Source: Mugil cephalus
Taxonomy: Eukaryota; Chordata; Actinopteri; Mugiliformes; Mugilidae
Direction of reading: 5' to 3'
Length of the DNA stretch: 64,000 nt
Assembly (NCBI RefSeq): GCF_022458985.1
Contig: NC_061772.1
Span: 27,277,501-27,341,500, forward strand
Part shown: piece by piece, positions 38,809-52,900 of the stretch
Position numbering within the stretch: the stretch's first letter is position 1
How the letters are laid out: every line of letters starts with the position of its first letter
Notes under the pieces: model-generated
What the model saw: the letters and a program-made list of their open reading frames with translations, nothing else
Database searches by the model: none
What the model was told of the DNA's origin: nothing
Position numbers and translations under genes: made by a program

Positions 38809-39574
38809 TACAAGGATCAGCCACAACATTATGACCACTGACGGGAGAAGTAAATAACATTGATCATCTTGAGACAATTCAATGTTCTGCTGGGAAACTT
38901 TTGGATGTGACATTCATTCTTGTGGATGTTAGTTAGACATGTAGCACCCACCTAGACCAGACCAGACCCCCTCCTCCCCCCCAATTGTTTTTGGAAAGTT
39001 TTCGGGTTCATATCCACTTTTGCTGTTGTGTTGTTTATCCTTAAAGTAGTTGGTCTTCAAGGTTTTTCCAGTGTTTCTGAGTTCGTTCCACGCTTCAGCG
39101 TATCCCAGCTTCACTCAATTTTTAATGGACCTTTGTAAACGTATTTCTATTTTTTCTGCCGTCGAAGCGTGCAACAATGTCTATGTTCTTTCAGAGCTGT
39201 TATTAACAACAAGCTCTCTGTGGCACCGGCGGCCGTCGCCGAGCATTTACATCAAGACGGAGCACGCTCAGACAGAACGGAGCCCGACTTCATCCCGATT
39301 CACCATTTTACATGGATTTACATCGGTTTGAGGAACGGAATAATCTACCCCTGTGGTTTGGGTTTGTTTATTCTAATTGAGACGCTTATATGGAGCATTT
39401 TCATTCGGCTCATAAACTGAATATATGGCTCCATGTAAACCCAGCTAGTGTGTTTCCAGACACCACAACCTCAGAAGACCCTCATGTCCATTCTCTGATG
39501 AGTCTCCACTGTTTTGGAGACACAAGGGGAGACCTACACAACATTAAGAAGGTGGCCTCAATGTTGTGCAGCCA
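38809..39574 (+). mobile_element. Tc1-like (family A) element split by about 465 bp of other DNA
   Basis: The left part (38809-38985) has the terminal repeat and GTTCTGCTGGGAAACTTTTG block. The right part (39453-39574) resumes with CTCATGTCCATTCTCTGATG and ends at a worn right terminus (GGTGGCCTCAATGTTGTGCA). The DNA between is unlike any other copy here and ends CCATGTAAACCCAGC, so it may be a nested insertion of unknown class. Confidence 0.55.
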
Positions 39575-40408
39575 TCTTAACCTTGTTATAATAATAATAA
39601 TAATCTATATTCAGCTGCACCTGACCTTCCGCTCCCTGATCCAATTTAAAAATACAGAAAAGAAGCATCTCGAGGACGAATAAGTGCTGCCTCAGAGCTA
39701 CGATCAAAATTAGATGAGGAAGGCGTACGGCTAAGTGGTCATCAGTTTGAAAGTTCTGCTCGTCTGGCAGCAGCTTCCTCCTCCTCCTCCTCCTCCTCAT
39801 GCACCACATATGGGATGCGAGCCAGCCTGGACTTGGCCTCGGGAACGGGAGGAGGCGTTTGGCAGCTCACAGCTGATCCTCACGGAAAAACCGCTGCCTT
39901 CGCGTCTAATGACCGCCGTCTATTCCGGGACGAGCAGGCGGCCGCTGCGATAGGCCGAAGAAAACGCCTCGACGTGTAAATCAGAGATGAAAACCCCCCC
40001 AGAATAACTACGAGAAGAGAACATCCTGCACCAATGGGAGGTCGCGGTGGCGCACGGCTAATAAGAACGGAGCGGAGTTCACGCGAGGGGAACGTGGTTT
40101 GAAGGGCTCCGAACGCAAAGTCATCAAAGTCCTTTTCCAATCAACACAGCACCACAGTGTCCTCCTGCTGCTACAGATAATTAGAAAAGATGAGAGAAGA
40201 AGTTTCTCACCAGAATAATAACATTTCTCTTAGTTTGTTTTTTTCATTGATTTGCTCCAGCCTGAAACATATTTCACAGTCTGTGTGAATTCTTCTCGTT
40301 GACTCTTTAATGCTCAGCTCTGCTGCTCAATAAAAGAATAGAAACTGACTCTGATACAATCGACGGACGGTGTAGATTTACTTAAAGTGGTTATTCTACA
40401 CATCACAC

Positions 40409-40650
40409 ACAAGCATGTGTGTATGGCTCTTTGTGAGGACACTCATTGGCATAATGCATTAACTAGCCCCTTATCCTAACCCTGACTATCTCAGCTAACC
40501 GTAACCTGACTGTAACATTACCCTAAAACTGAGTTTTAACCTTCAAAACAGACAAAAAGTCAGGTCGAAATGTCCTCAATCTGATGATATAAGACTTAAA
40601 CTGGTCCTCAGAAAGATGGTTGTTCAGGTAAACACATGTAGACTGGAAAC
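40409..40650. repeat. Interspersed repeat of vertebrate type
   Basis: GTGAGGACACTCATTGGCAT followed by TTATCCTAACCCTGACTATC and GTCCTCAGAAAGATGG. The layout is that of a common fish repeat with CCTAACCCT-like words; the class was not determined. Confidence 0.4.
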
Positions 40651-40704
40651 TTTCATTATTAGTTCAACATGAATAAAAAATAAGGGGAGGATTTCCCTCT
40701 TATC

Positions 40705-41525
40705 CATCAAGAAGAAGAAAAGAGAGGAAGAAGAAAGAGAAGAAAAGGAGAGAGGAGGAGAACAAAAAGATGAGAGAATGAAGGAGAGAGAAGAGAGGAA
40801 GAAGAAGAGGAGGAAGGATGAAAAGCACAGGAGGGGGAAGAGATTAATAAGAAGAGAGTGGATGAGGAAAAGGGGAGAGGAGGAGGGAGGAGAGAGAAAG
40901 AAGAGAAGAGAGAGGAGCAGTGATGGGAATAACGGCGTTAAAATAAAATGCGTTTTTTTTCCAGTAACAGGGTAATCTATCTATCTAATTACTATTTCCA
41001 TCGTTGTAACGTTGTTTATGTTACTGAAAAATAAATGTGCAGGACACAGTGATTTATTCTAATATCAGCGGCCTTTTGAAGGAGCAGAGGTTTGACCGGT
41101 TCATTATTCAGGTCATTAACAAACTGCAACTTTATCTATGAGGGAGGAAAAAACAGGTGCACAGCTCTCACAGCGGGAGGTCCGACTACCTGTTGGGGTC
41201 TGAGGTGCAATAAATATTAAAAGTTCTGTGTAAGTACGTGTCTATACAGTTCTACTCTATGTAACTGGCTGAAACCTACTAAGAAAAAATCCAAATTATT
41301 AGACAGATTTAAACTTTAAAAAAAAGAAGAAGAAGAAGAGTAACACAATAGTTACTTTCCCTGGTAACTAGTTACTTTCATAGTGGAGTAATTCAGTTAC
41401 TCCACTACCCTAAACTAGTAACTATAACTGTGCTCAACACTGGAGAGGAGGAGAATAAGAAGAGGAGGGAGAGGAAAGGGGAGAGAGGAAGATTTAGAAG
41501 TGGTGGAAAGTAGATGAAGGAGAAG
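40705..41525. repeat. Polypurine (GA-rich) tract, split by an inserted element
   Basis: 40705-40917 and 41443-41525 are almost pure purine (GAGAGGAGGAG-type). They formed one tract before the hAT-like element at 40918 inserted. Confidence 0.8.
40918..41442. mobile_element. hAT-like MITE with 8-bp target duplication
   Basis: The element begins CAGTGATGGGAATAACGGCG and ends GTGCTCAACACTG (inverted CAGTG...CACTG ends, usual for hAT). GAGAGGAG flanks it on both sides (40910-40917 and 41443-41450), an 8-bp duplication as hAT transposases make. It is 525 bp and has no transposase. The GA-rich setting makes a chance match of the flanks easier. Confidence 0.75.
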
Positions 41526-42097
41526 ACAGATTCCCTGGATTAAGTCTCCAGGTGTCAGTCCTCAGTGTCGCTGTAGTTGATCTTCTACTATAAATAAAAC
41601 ATTAACAAACACAGACTTCACTTCATCATCGGTTCATTTTATTCTCAGACACTTTTCAATTAAAAAAACAAACAGAATCAGGTTTGTAGTTGTTGTTTTT
41701 CATGTAAGGCCTCATTGTGATTAAAACAAACTACTGCCGTTTTATTAAGGAGTATAAGTATAAGAGTATAAGGAGTATTTTGAGGTGGATCTTCAGACTG
41801 AACCTAGTAAGACGCAACCATAGAGTCAAATAAAAAAAGTGAATGAACCACACACGTGGGAGCACACCAGCCCAATATTTATCGGCCCAGTTCTGGGGCT
41901 CTTGGTTCGCGGCAAATTCCAGTTTTTGAAGTTAAAAGTCAAATCAAGACGTTTCTCTGAAGTGAATGAGCATCAAAGCTTTATTCTGTGAGTCACAGTT
42001 GTCAGGGATCGGGACGTTTCCTCTTTGAAACTCGGCCCGTTTCGTTGCCAGCTCTTTTTTTTCTCACTGGAGCTTTAATTAAGTGTGTGACTTTGAG

Positions 42098-42128
42098 ACG
42101 TGCTCTCACACACACACACACACACACA
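42098..42128. repeat. (CA)n microsatellite
   Basis: About a dozen CA units with one break. Confidence 0.9.
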
Positions 42129-42264
42129 GGCCTTGTCTCAGAGATCAGTGCAAAAATGAAAAACCTTATCATAAACCCAGCGGACGTTTGAGTTGTAGAT
42201 GTGGAGGACGTCTTAAACTCGGCCTCAGACCAATTAACATTCAGTTCGATTAAGCCGATTTGCA

Positions 42265-42751
42265 CCATAGACTGTATAAATATGGACAACGTGTCTCCAC
42301 GTTGTCCATCGCACAAACTGATGCCACCTTGCAACTTTGGATCCAGACTCACTGGACTAATTTGTTTAATTAATACTGCGCTTTGCTCTACCTTCACCAG
42401 TTATGAGGAAATGTTGGATTATACACTGAACTTATTTTTTAAAACATTTTTTTTTACAACACTCACGGTGTCGCTTTATGGAGTGGTTGGCATGGCAACA
42501 GGTGGTTTCTATAGCATCGAATAACTCACACACAAAAAACTACCACCTGAACATGCATTAATGTTATATTAACTACCTGAAATGACAGAACACATCCTTA
42601 AAAACATAATAATTTAAGTGTTTTGGCCGAAGTCCCATCCGCTAACATGGAGGAGGTGGAGCTTATATGATCTTTACTGCAGCCTCCAGCCACCAGGGGG
42701 AGCTCTACTTGCTTTGGCTTTACTGTACTGTCCTTATTTATACAGTCTATG
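42265..42751. mobile_element. DNA element with 22-bp terminal inverted repeats
   Basis: The left end CATAGACTGTATAAATATGG and the right end ATTTATACAGTCTATG are inverted copies over 22 bp with one mismatch. The 487-bp element has no coding capacity and lies between the dhodh stop and its candidate poly(A) signal region. Confidence 0.7.
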
Positions 42752-42784
42752 ATTTGTACCCATATACATTTGAGTTTGCGCAGA

Positions 42785-42790
42785 TTTATT
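42785..42790 (-). terminator. Candidate polyadenylation signal for dhodh
   Basis: AATAAA on the minus strand about 380 bp after the dhodh stop. It lies in a TTTA microsatellite (42785-42815) that offers several overlapping AATAAA words. Confidence 0.3.
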
Positions 42791-43168
42791 TATTTATTTA
42801 TTTATTTATTTATTCTAAAAAAAGGTGAGTTGTGGAACTTGAAAACGTGCTGTTACACTGTAACAAAGAATAAAGACCTCAGCTTTTAAATACTGCTAAA
42901 GCAACATCAAAGTATTTAACAGTAATCACTTCGTAGGTTCCACTTAAATATGTTTTCACGCTGAGATTTTGCTAAAACTATGTGGTTAACAACGGACAGT
43001 TTCTGCACCCTTGAAATCTCAGGCCACAGATGACATTCAGTCTCAGCTGGGGAGGAAGACGTCGGTCGTGTTGGAGGGGAAGCGGCAGCTACAGGTGCTG
43101 CTAAAACCCCCGACAGTCTGCGTTAACGTCCCCCCCCCCCCTCACAAACACACCGCCCCCCCGGCCTC

Positions 43169-43881
43169 TTACGGCGAGCTCCGCTTATGCGTCGACCCAT
43201 CTGCTGCCCTGTGATCTGCTCCGACCGCCTCGGATACGCTGCTGAACCCTTGATCTCTGCACAAACAACACACACAGACCCAGTGATGACGATGATCTCA
43301 CACCTTGTAAATAACACAGACCAACTCTGTTTATAGGAGAGAAAAAAAGTCTTGACTCCGCATAAAAATGTGTATTAAATGAAAGGTCTGGGTGGTTTAT
43401 CGCTTTATACCGAATACTGGCATCTTATTATATTATATATGATATTATTAATATACCGGTGTATTGGATTACTCGAGACACTGTTTCAGACCGGATCATT
43501 TTCAATGCAGCGCTTCTAAACACACATGGTGCGACTGTGTCACTGTGAGACGTGGTGAAGATTTACACGTCTGAAAAATGAAGCGGCAGAATGAGAAGAC
43601 TTTTTTTTTTTTAGGGTGACCAGATGTCCCCCATTTCTGGGTACAGTCCCTGTTTTGGACGACCTGTCCCCCGGCTACAGCTGTCCAAAGAAATGCCCCC
43701 AATTTTAGCTTTTTATGAATGAGAAAAAAAAAAAATGTTGCGCACAGACTACAGTTATTACGGTAACCGGTCACCCCACTATTGACATCACAGACACAGG
43801 AGTTTAAATATGAATAAATATGTCAAAATAAAAACTGTAATTATCCCCATTTCTTCATTTCATCTTGAAAACATTCAATAG

Positions 43882-43934
<53 letters not shown>

Positions 43935-46900
43935 AAAAGAGCTGTAAATGTCCCTGGATTTCCATGCAAACCTGTTAATACTAGTGTGAGATTATTCTAC
44001 AATATTTACTCATGATCACAGTAAAATAGTCCATCATTAGTCAATGTACTGAATGAATTCCTCTCTCAACCAGTAGAAAATGTTGAGAACACGTGATTAT
44101 GCATGAACAAATAATACCGTAATATACTGTGATACCGTCAGATTTTTTTAAAAACGCTGTGATATACATTCTTGGTCACACCACCCAGCCCTGAAAGACA
44201 TGTCAAATACTAAAACTGTGATTATTTTTAGTTTGCTGCCACTATTGAAAAGCCTTTTTGACAGGAGCATGTTTGCAGTTGTGTTGCATCACCTCTTGTT
44301 TTGACAAAGAAGAATAAGAAGAGACCGACTACAGTAGAACTGAAAGCTGAATGTTTTCCTCTTCCTCCTTCACACAGAATCCAGGAGGTTGATTGTATTA
44401 TTTTCACTATGTTCTTGCAATACTGAATGAGCAGAATGTTGTTTCAGTGTTGTGCATATTTTCCATGTCATGTGCATAAATTCACTCCCACACATCACTG
44501 ATAAAAGCTTTTGAACTCTGTGAACAAGGCAGACGATCGATTTTTAAAGTTTTAAATGTTAATTTGTCGCTTTGCCTCTGCCCGTCTTAAATGAGTCGGT
44601 GCTCAGAGATGATGGACGTATTTCTCTGGATCGTCTCTGGATGAAGTGATGAAATGTGTTCACTAACTAACAAGTGTTTCACTGAATGTAGATGATGAAA
44701 TGTGTGGACGACCTCATTCGCTGGCGATTAAACCTCAGCATTACATAACTTTTCCAGTCGACTGGTATCTGATTAAAATTCAAATCAGCATATATCTTCA
44801 AAAACAATAAAATGTGTCAATTTAAACATTTAATGTGTTGTTTTCGCACTACCTTGAGTAACAGTTACGGTTTATACTGTTTATAACGCGTTACAAAAGT
44901 AATGTAATTACTGTGATGCTTGACTTTCTGCTGTAACGTGGTGATAAAATGCATTACAAAAAATAATTGTAATATTTTACTCAGTACAAATGTCTGTAAC
45001 GTGCGGATTTTAAACACAAAATTAACTTAAAGTAACTTAAAAGTAATGTAATGTCTTACAATTCAAAGAGTAATATTATGATGTAACAAATTACTTTCAA
45101 ATTACAGTAATAATACTAAAGAGAGTTTAACATGCAAACTACTGGAGGGGCACGATTCATTTTGTGATTTTTCGTAATTCACCTTGTATTGTTTGCAACC
45201 ACCATGTATTTATCGTTATATGTTTATTATGATATATATTTTATTACTATTCAACAGATGTGACATTTAGATTCTGGGTATTTAAGGTAGAGAGTGTCTC
45301 CTACTGGAAACATGGATGTTTTTTTTTCGTCCATCTTTTCTAATTATTATCATGATTTCTTTATATACTTTACTTGTTATTGCGTTTTCCTTACAAGTAG
45401 TTGAATCAGCGCAAATTTTTTTTTTATTATTTAAACTGAGGAACCACTTCACTAGATAATTGAAACTACATTTAGTTTATTATTTTTGTAAAAAGCGATA
45501 GATGATGACTCTGAATAATAGTTTTTCACCATTTACCTTCAACATAAAAGGGTTTTGTAAACCAGTCCGACTGCTGCTATTCATTTACTTTTTAAGCTGA
45601 TGATCATAATGCCACATCTAATAGAAATGATTAGCAGGACTGTTCAGATACAAACTGTGCTAAAGCTGCAGCCTGGTGCACTTTGTTCGTACTCACTTTA
45701 GAAGTTGTTCCAGCTCTCGCTTTATCTTGGTCACCACCGGTGGACCCTGATAGGTCAAAGCCGTGTAGAGCTGAACCAATGACGCACCAGCTCGGATCTT
45801 ATCCATCGCATCCTGACCACTGGCCACACCTCCGATTCCAACAATTGGTACTTTACCTACGGCAACGACATCAGCACAAACTTGTAAGTTCATGTTTACG
45901 TGATTGACTGAACTGGACAGAACTATGAGGACGAGAGGAGACGAACCTTTGGTGAGGCTGTACATCTCTCTGACCATCCTCGTGGACAGGTCTTTGAGGG
46001 GTTCGCCGCTCAGGCCGCCGACCTCAGACTTGTGTGGGTCCTTCAGTGTCTCGGGTCTGGACACGGTGGTGTTGGACACCATCAAACCATCGACTCCCAG
46101 CTGCAAACACAAGAACGTACACAGACGCAGCGTTAGTTAGTTACACAGAAGTCTGATGTGAAAGGTCATAATCATAATCTATTTATTTATTTATTTATGA
46201 TAAAACCTTACCACCTACCATCCAAAAACTCTTTGGAAATGTGGATGGAGGGTTATAATATAATTTAGTTGAAATTTTAATTTTACAGTTCACAGGTCAC
46301 GCACAAGAATTAAAAGCTTTTGTGTTTCACGGTGTGGAGTTCAATTATGGAGATAGGGTTACAGACGGATCTGAAGCAACGCTCAGAGCTGAAATATATA
46401 TAAAAAAAGAGATATAGGGATCGCATAAAAATAAAAATTACTGCCTCACCTTGTTGGTTGTTGTTGTTGTTATTGTTCTGATTTTTTCTTGTTTCTTTGT
46501 TAGATCACTAAAGTTTTGCTGTAGAAACTGTTCAAGTTAAACGACTGATGGAGAAGAGACGCGACTAGAAAAGTTTCACTTCCTTTTCGAACATATTACA
46601 TGTTTCTTTCTTCTTTATTGTCTTTATTTATCTTTTACTTTTTAATATATTCGAAATAAATAAAGATCAATCAATCAATAAATCAATCAAAATATCGACA
46701 AAGAGTGAGTGTGGTTCAAATATTCGCTTTTTTTCACCTCTAATCTTTGAATTTTCTTATTCAACGCGACAATCCTCAAACCTTCACGCTCCTAAACTCC
46801 TAAACACACTTTGGTGTTAAGTTATGGAAAGTTTCTCCTCCACTTAGCAAAAAAAATTGTTCCTCTGTGAAATGTTTTAAAAGATGTTTAAAAGATCAAT

Positions 46901-49900
46901 TTACTGCTGTTTTGTAATGTATTGTTAATGTATCTATGTTTTGCTGCTCATTTGTAGACATATTGTACATCTTTAATACAGATCTTTATCATTATTATTG
47001 CTCTTGAGTTACCACTTAACACACAAACACACACACATCCACCCACTAAGGCATGTATGCAGCACCTACAGTCACCTCCAGTGTCTTGTAGTGGAAGGTG
47101 CAGAGGAGCAGAACATCTAGCACCTTAATAGGCCTGGTGTGAATTAAAATGAATCTGCACGGACTGTTAATTCAGTAAAGAGTTTTAATTATTATCACCA
47201 ACAACAGCTTTGCATGAGGAATCTTTCAAACTTTTTAACATCATCTATTTTATTTATCTTATTCTTTATCCAACAAATTTAATTTCATTCTCTCTTTTAT
47301 TTTGGGTTGATTGGATTTGCTTGTAGTGCTGAAATATAGAAATATTTTTTGCCTTGGTAAGCACTTTGTAGCTATTTTTTGAAGGAAGCTTCAAAAATAA
47401 ACCCATGCTGAGGCTGAACTGGTTTGTGTTTTCATTCTAAGAAGACGGTGGCTGCACCCCGGTGAAGGGCATGTACACTTTTCTATGAGAACGCAATGCA
47501 TGACTCAAGTTGTCACATTAAAGACGGACACAAACTTGTATTAGTTTTTTTTCCTGTTAAAGTTCAGATTTGAGAGATAAAAGAATAAAGAAGATAACCA
47601 CAGATTAGACTATAGGGTGAAATGTTCGAGTTAGATATTAGGACAACATTTAATTGAAGATTACTGAAGAGAAAAAAAGGAAAGACATTTTTTGAAAAAT
47701 GAAATATATAAATTTAAAAAAAAAACAAATAATTCCAACCTCAGTGACAACGTCGGCGATGTCCTGTTTGTCCTGGGCAGTGAGGTCGGGGGCGATCTTC
47801 ACCAGGACCGGAGGTTTGCGTTCTTCCTGTAGAGCGTCACGCTCCTTCAAAACCTGCACAGATAAAAATGTGGAACAGGTGAGTGGGCAAAGACGCACAA
47901 CTACTAGAAACTAGACCTGAACATGGCTGAGCAAAACCAGAATTGCAAACAATTAAGTTCCAACGTCCTAAAATGAGTACTTGCTAATTAGCGACATAGT
48001 AGCTCATTACTATTGATAAAATTTGTTAAATTTTCTCATCAGTTTGGGGGTCCTTGATGTGAAAAGTGTGGAAGACCTCTGATTTAAAACTCTCATTCCT
48101 TCCATCCCATCCTATGTCCTTTTTTGCTGGGAGAGAAACAACATTCAGTCCTCACTGGGAGGAGGCTGCACAACTGCAGCTGTAGAAGCAAAAGCAAAAA
48201 CAATTGGCATCAACTCTCTGTTGTCACGGGGTAAAATATCAGCCAACACCTGAAGGACGAGACTTGTTGGCTGAGTTGGCAGATTCACCCTCTTTCTAAA
48301 GTTATCAAAAATGCCACAACTTCTTTTCTTTAACACGAGGAGTAGTAGATAAATATTAAATCAAAGGACCGGTTGCTGGAAAGCAGTGAGAGTATTTGAT
48401 GCCGTCCTTAGCAGCAGTTCAGACGGAGTTTGAACGTCGAGCTGAGCGAGGTTGCAGAGAGGCTTCTGAGTGAGGGGGTAAAGAGACTGTAAATGATCAA
48501 CAAACACTTTAGTGCTGGTAGTAAGTCTTCTTCTGAGACCACACTCGATGTTTACATGGAAAATATGCAGCCGACTTTAAAAAAAAAAGTCTGAACTCAT
48601 GCAACTCCTAGCGTAATGTGGCATTTAAGGATATTTTTTTATTGATGACTTAAGCCTCATTTAAAGTACTGTGGGAAACACTTCGTATCCTACCTACGTC
48701 TGGCTCAATCTGTAAAAACTCCACCCAAACACTAGGCGGCGCTGTGTCATTTTTCCCAGTCGGGTTAATTTTTCTTTCTACTACTTGTTTCTACTGTTTT
48801 GCCAAAGACAAGAACCTTATCTTATATAGAAGAGTCTAGCTATGCTCTTAAAACACAGGCTGCAACACGTGATGATAATCACAGGATTCGACTGAAGCCA
48901 TGAGAGAATTCATCTGCAGTCAGACAACATCTCTGTTTTCGGTCACTGGGGGACAAGAACCTTTTCTCGATGTGTCCCTTTCTTTATTATTTCCAAATGC
49001 CATGATTAAATCGTCGGCGATATTTACATTTAAATTGTGGGCTCTGCTGCTTATCTACTCAAGCAGTTTCTTAACCAGTAGTCAGTCAACCACCAGGGGG
49101 CGAACTTACAGCTAAGGCTTCATATTTTTATGATGTAAACACAGCAAGTCAGAGCAGCTGCTTTTCTGTGTTTGTTAAAGGTTGTGAGGAAGACAAATGT
49201 GCAAGATTATATATTTTTTTCAAACTATTTTAATAACGATACGATACTCATTTGTTTATCCCACAGTGGGAAAATCTGCAATCATATGTGTGTATATTGC
49301 ACGTGACAGAATACATATATACAAAAATAGTTATTGAACAGATGTTACAGTTTTGTCTTGCGATTGTCCAGTGTGGTTTACTGGGAGCAGATTAGGTTTT
49401 GGAGCAAAGACGGAAGGAATTATGTGTGGGGAGAAAAAAATTCTAAATGTTGCGTCTTTCACATAAATCTATCAGCTCGTTTTCCACAAGATACAGATCT
49501 TGAAATCTCATGATTTCTCCTTAATGCCGGGAAATGTTTTATCACAATAAGACCTACTCTGTACGATGACGACATCCTTTCACCTCTGATTTAGATCCTA
49601 GTGAAATTAATTTGGAGAGAGGAATGCTTCGCAAGGAGACCTGATGAAGGATTTATCATTGCACTCTCACGTTTGTGTGTGATGGGTGATTTACCAAACA
49701 TTCAGACAGTCCTACCGTGTGCAAGAGGCTTCGGAGCTCTGCCTTCCCCTGCAGGTCACGGAGACCCGGCGTATTAGGGCTGCTGACGTTGACCACCAGG
49801 TAGTCGGCCAGCGGGCCCAGCGCTTTCACCCCCTCCAAATAATCTGCCCCCGCGTCCCGGGACAGCTTGTTCTTCCCCAGGTTGATGCCCAGGGGAAGGC

Positions 49901-52900
49901 CACCTATAAAACACACACACAAATACAAATAGGAGAGTTCAGGCAAACACAAACACGTGACTCAACTGGGGCAGAGGCTGCTGATGCGCTAAATGGGCTG
50001 TAAGCAAAGATGGAGACACAATAAAATGTGAGACAAGGGCGGGTCAAGATCGTTGAACTAGAACAGTATAGGACAAAGGACAAAAAAAAGTGTATTTGGT
50101 CGCAATTTACTGCTTAGCTTCGTATCACAAACAGACCTATACTTATTTATAGTGGTTTTCCTTTAAACCCCTTCATGGCTGACATCACTGTGACGTCACA
50201 ACGTTAGCTGGATGCAAAACAAAGGGAAGCTTGAGGAAAACACTGCCACTGTTAACAGGGAATATGGCATCTTGCTGTATTTTTGGGGGGCAAGATTAAT
50301 GTCTAATACATAATCATAATGATATGGGTTGACTAAATTGTGACTGTTAAGTTGATCATTATTTGGATTATTCTTGATACATGCTAATGCTAACTGCCAG
50401 CTAATGCAAACATTAGTTGTGTGTTTCAGAGGTGTCCAAGCTGAAGTCGCATTTACTACGTTATCCTCAACAATGGTTCCAATTACTTCTTGTAATATCT
50501 TTGTAGGAGAGGCTTCACCTGATAAAGACAGACCAGACTTCGTCCCCTCTGTGTCCTCCTTTGGTCAAATTGTCCATCCAGTGAGAGTCAACTTCAGTCG
50601 ACTTTTTAAACTAACACTCACGGTCTCAGGGAATGAGTGTATTACTATATTCTCTAATATATGCATTTTGTCTCATCCATTCTTGCAAAAACAGTCCATT
50701 TAAATATGCTAACCGCTGTTTACAGGCTATAGTGTTTGAAGTGTTTTGCCTCCAGCTAAGCCCCGCCCCTCAAAAAACATCACACTGTTTACAAACAGGG
50801 GTGCAGGGGTGCTAGGGAACAAAAGAAACTTGCATTTCAACATGTTGTATCATGCATTTTTTTCAGTGGCATCAGCTGAAATATTCAAAGACAACCACTA
50901 ACCTTTACTTTGATCTTGCTGTTTCTCTTCCCTGGATTTTAGTCTCATCTGTACGTCTGCCAAACCACTGCTGTTGAATCCATATCTTGGACAAACACAC
51001 AGATAAGAGTCGACTTGATAAAATAACAAACAATTGATAAAAAATAAATAAAACACAAGTGCTGTAAATGAGCTGTAACACACGATGCACTTATATTACG
51101 TAATTCTCCCCAATAGATTGCAAACAATTCAAAACTTATGGGTGAGTTTCATCTCTCATAGTTTGCATAACGTTCTAACATCAGTATATATATAGAAAAA
51201 TACATACATACAAGACTTAATTGTTGCTTAACACATTATAGTCAAATAATAACACAGACTAACCAAAATTAAAACTCCGATTTCTATGTTGTTTATCCTG
51301 AGTTTCTTGTTTAAATCAGTTGCTCGATTCCCAAATATAATGAATTTACTTTTGCTTAGATTTAGTGTTGGTTTTATTTGAATCAAACCAGCTCTTCAAC
51401 TTCCAGCTCTTCTACAACCCTCTTCCTCCTTCATATTCACACTGGATCAGAGAGACTATGCAACATCTGAAGCTAGAAAAAATAAGATACTCCCTCCAAG
51501 GGTCTGTTTTGAAATTCTACGCAACCTGGCAGCCTTTCTTGACTTTTGAGGATCAAATGAAAGCAGAAAATGTAACCCTGTAATACATGTGAACCCCTTA
51601 CTTTTATTGTCACATATGGTTTTTTGTTTTTGTCTCTGCTATATTTGTTTACGTGACACACCTTATTAACAAGTACATGAAATAACTATCTGGTGACCAG
51701 GGATTAGTTGCTGTTAGTATTATGTTTGTATTATTATTATTATTATTATTATGTTTTGTATTTTGCATATAGTGAAAATCTGAAATAAAAAGACCTTCAT
51801 TTTTCCACTGTATCCAGGCGTTGCTCCAGATTGTCTCCACAATAGAGCAAGTTTGTGTCGCCCGCAAATACAATTATTTTCAGGGTTTTGGAAAACTCAC
51901 AAATATTGTTTATATACAAAATAAACAACATGGTCCAAGCACGGAGCCTTGGGGAACTCCACGTTCAACTTATTGTTTATCTGCACATACTGGTGTCTAT
52001 TTTCTAGGTAGCTCGTTATCAAAGAAAGTGCTAAACCTCTGATTCCATATGCCTGTGATTTATTTAAGAAGAATTTGTGATCAACAGTATCAAAAGCTTC
52101 TATGTAAATAACTGTGTGAGATGATGTGAGATGATGATAAGAAAACTTGTTCATTAAATTAAATAATTCTCTAAAATAGCTCTAAACTGAACGTTATTAA
52201 CCTTTGTGAGGGTAGAATTTTTATGCAGGCTTCATTAATGAATTAACAAATAAATAAATGTATTAATTTCAGCAACGTGCACCAAATAAACTGCAGAAAA
52301 TAACATTTATAGCACTGACAATAGCTGCAGCCTTTTCAAACATACCTGTTGATGACTGCATGATCTGCAGGGAGTCGAAACACCCGTGGTTTGGGGTTCC
52401 CCTCTTGAGGCTTGGGTGTGATTGTCCCCACCTCGACGAAGCCAAACCCCAGTTTATACAGACCGTCTACAGCCTCCCCGTGCTTGTCGAAGCCGGCTGC
52501 GATGCCAATAGGGTTTTTGAACTTTAATCCAAGGACGTTCGTTTCCTGTGGAGACACGATGACAAAACAGAACCAAGTCTTACAGGGTGTAGTGTCATAG
52601 TTATGTTCCCCACTGAGGAGAAAGAGCATGGTGACATGCTTACTAGATCGCCTGATCTTTCGTAGTTTTATTTCTGGATTTTAAGTCAAACGTAAACCAA
52701 AATCACGCGATAAATTGACATCCAGTGTACCCCGCCTCTCACCCAATACTCTGGTAAAAGTAAAAGTACTGATTCAATTCCTTTACTCAAGCACAGGTTC
52801 TGAAATGTGCTCAAGTAAAAACTCTTTTTTTTTGCCAATAATGAATCTGAATTTGTTGGTAATTTTGCAAAATGAAAAAAAAAGTTCTGACAAAATAATC

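Noticed and set aside
45697-45700. TGA at the end of dhodh exon 8 as the real stop codon
   Set aside because: It overlaps a strong GTGAGT donor, and a phase-matched exon with the conserved DHODH C-terminus lies downstream.
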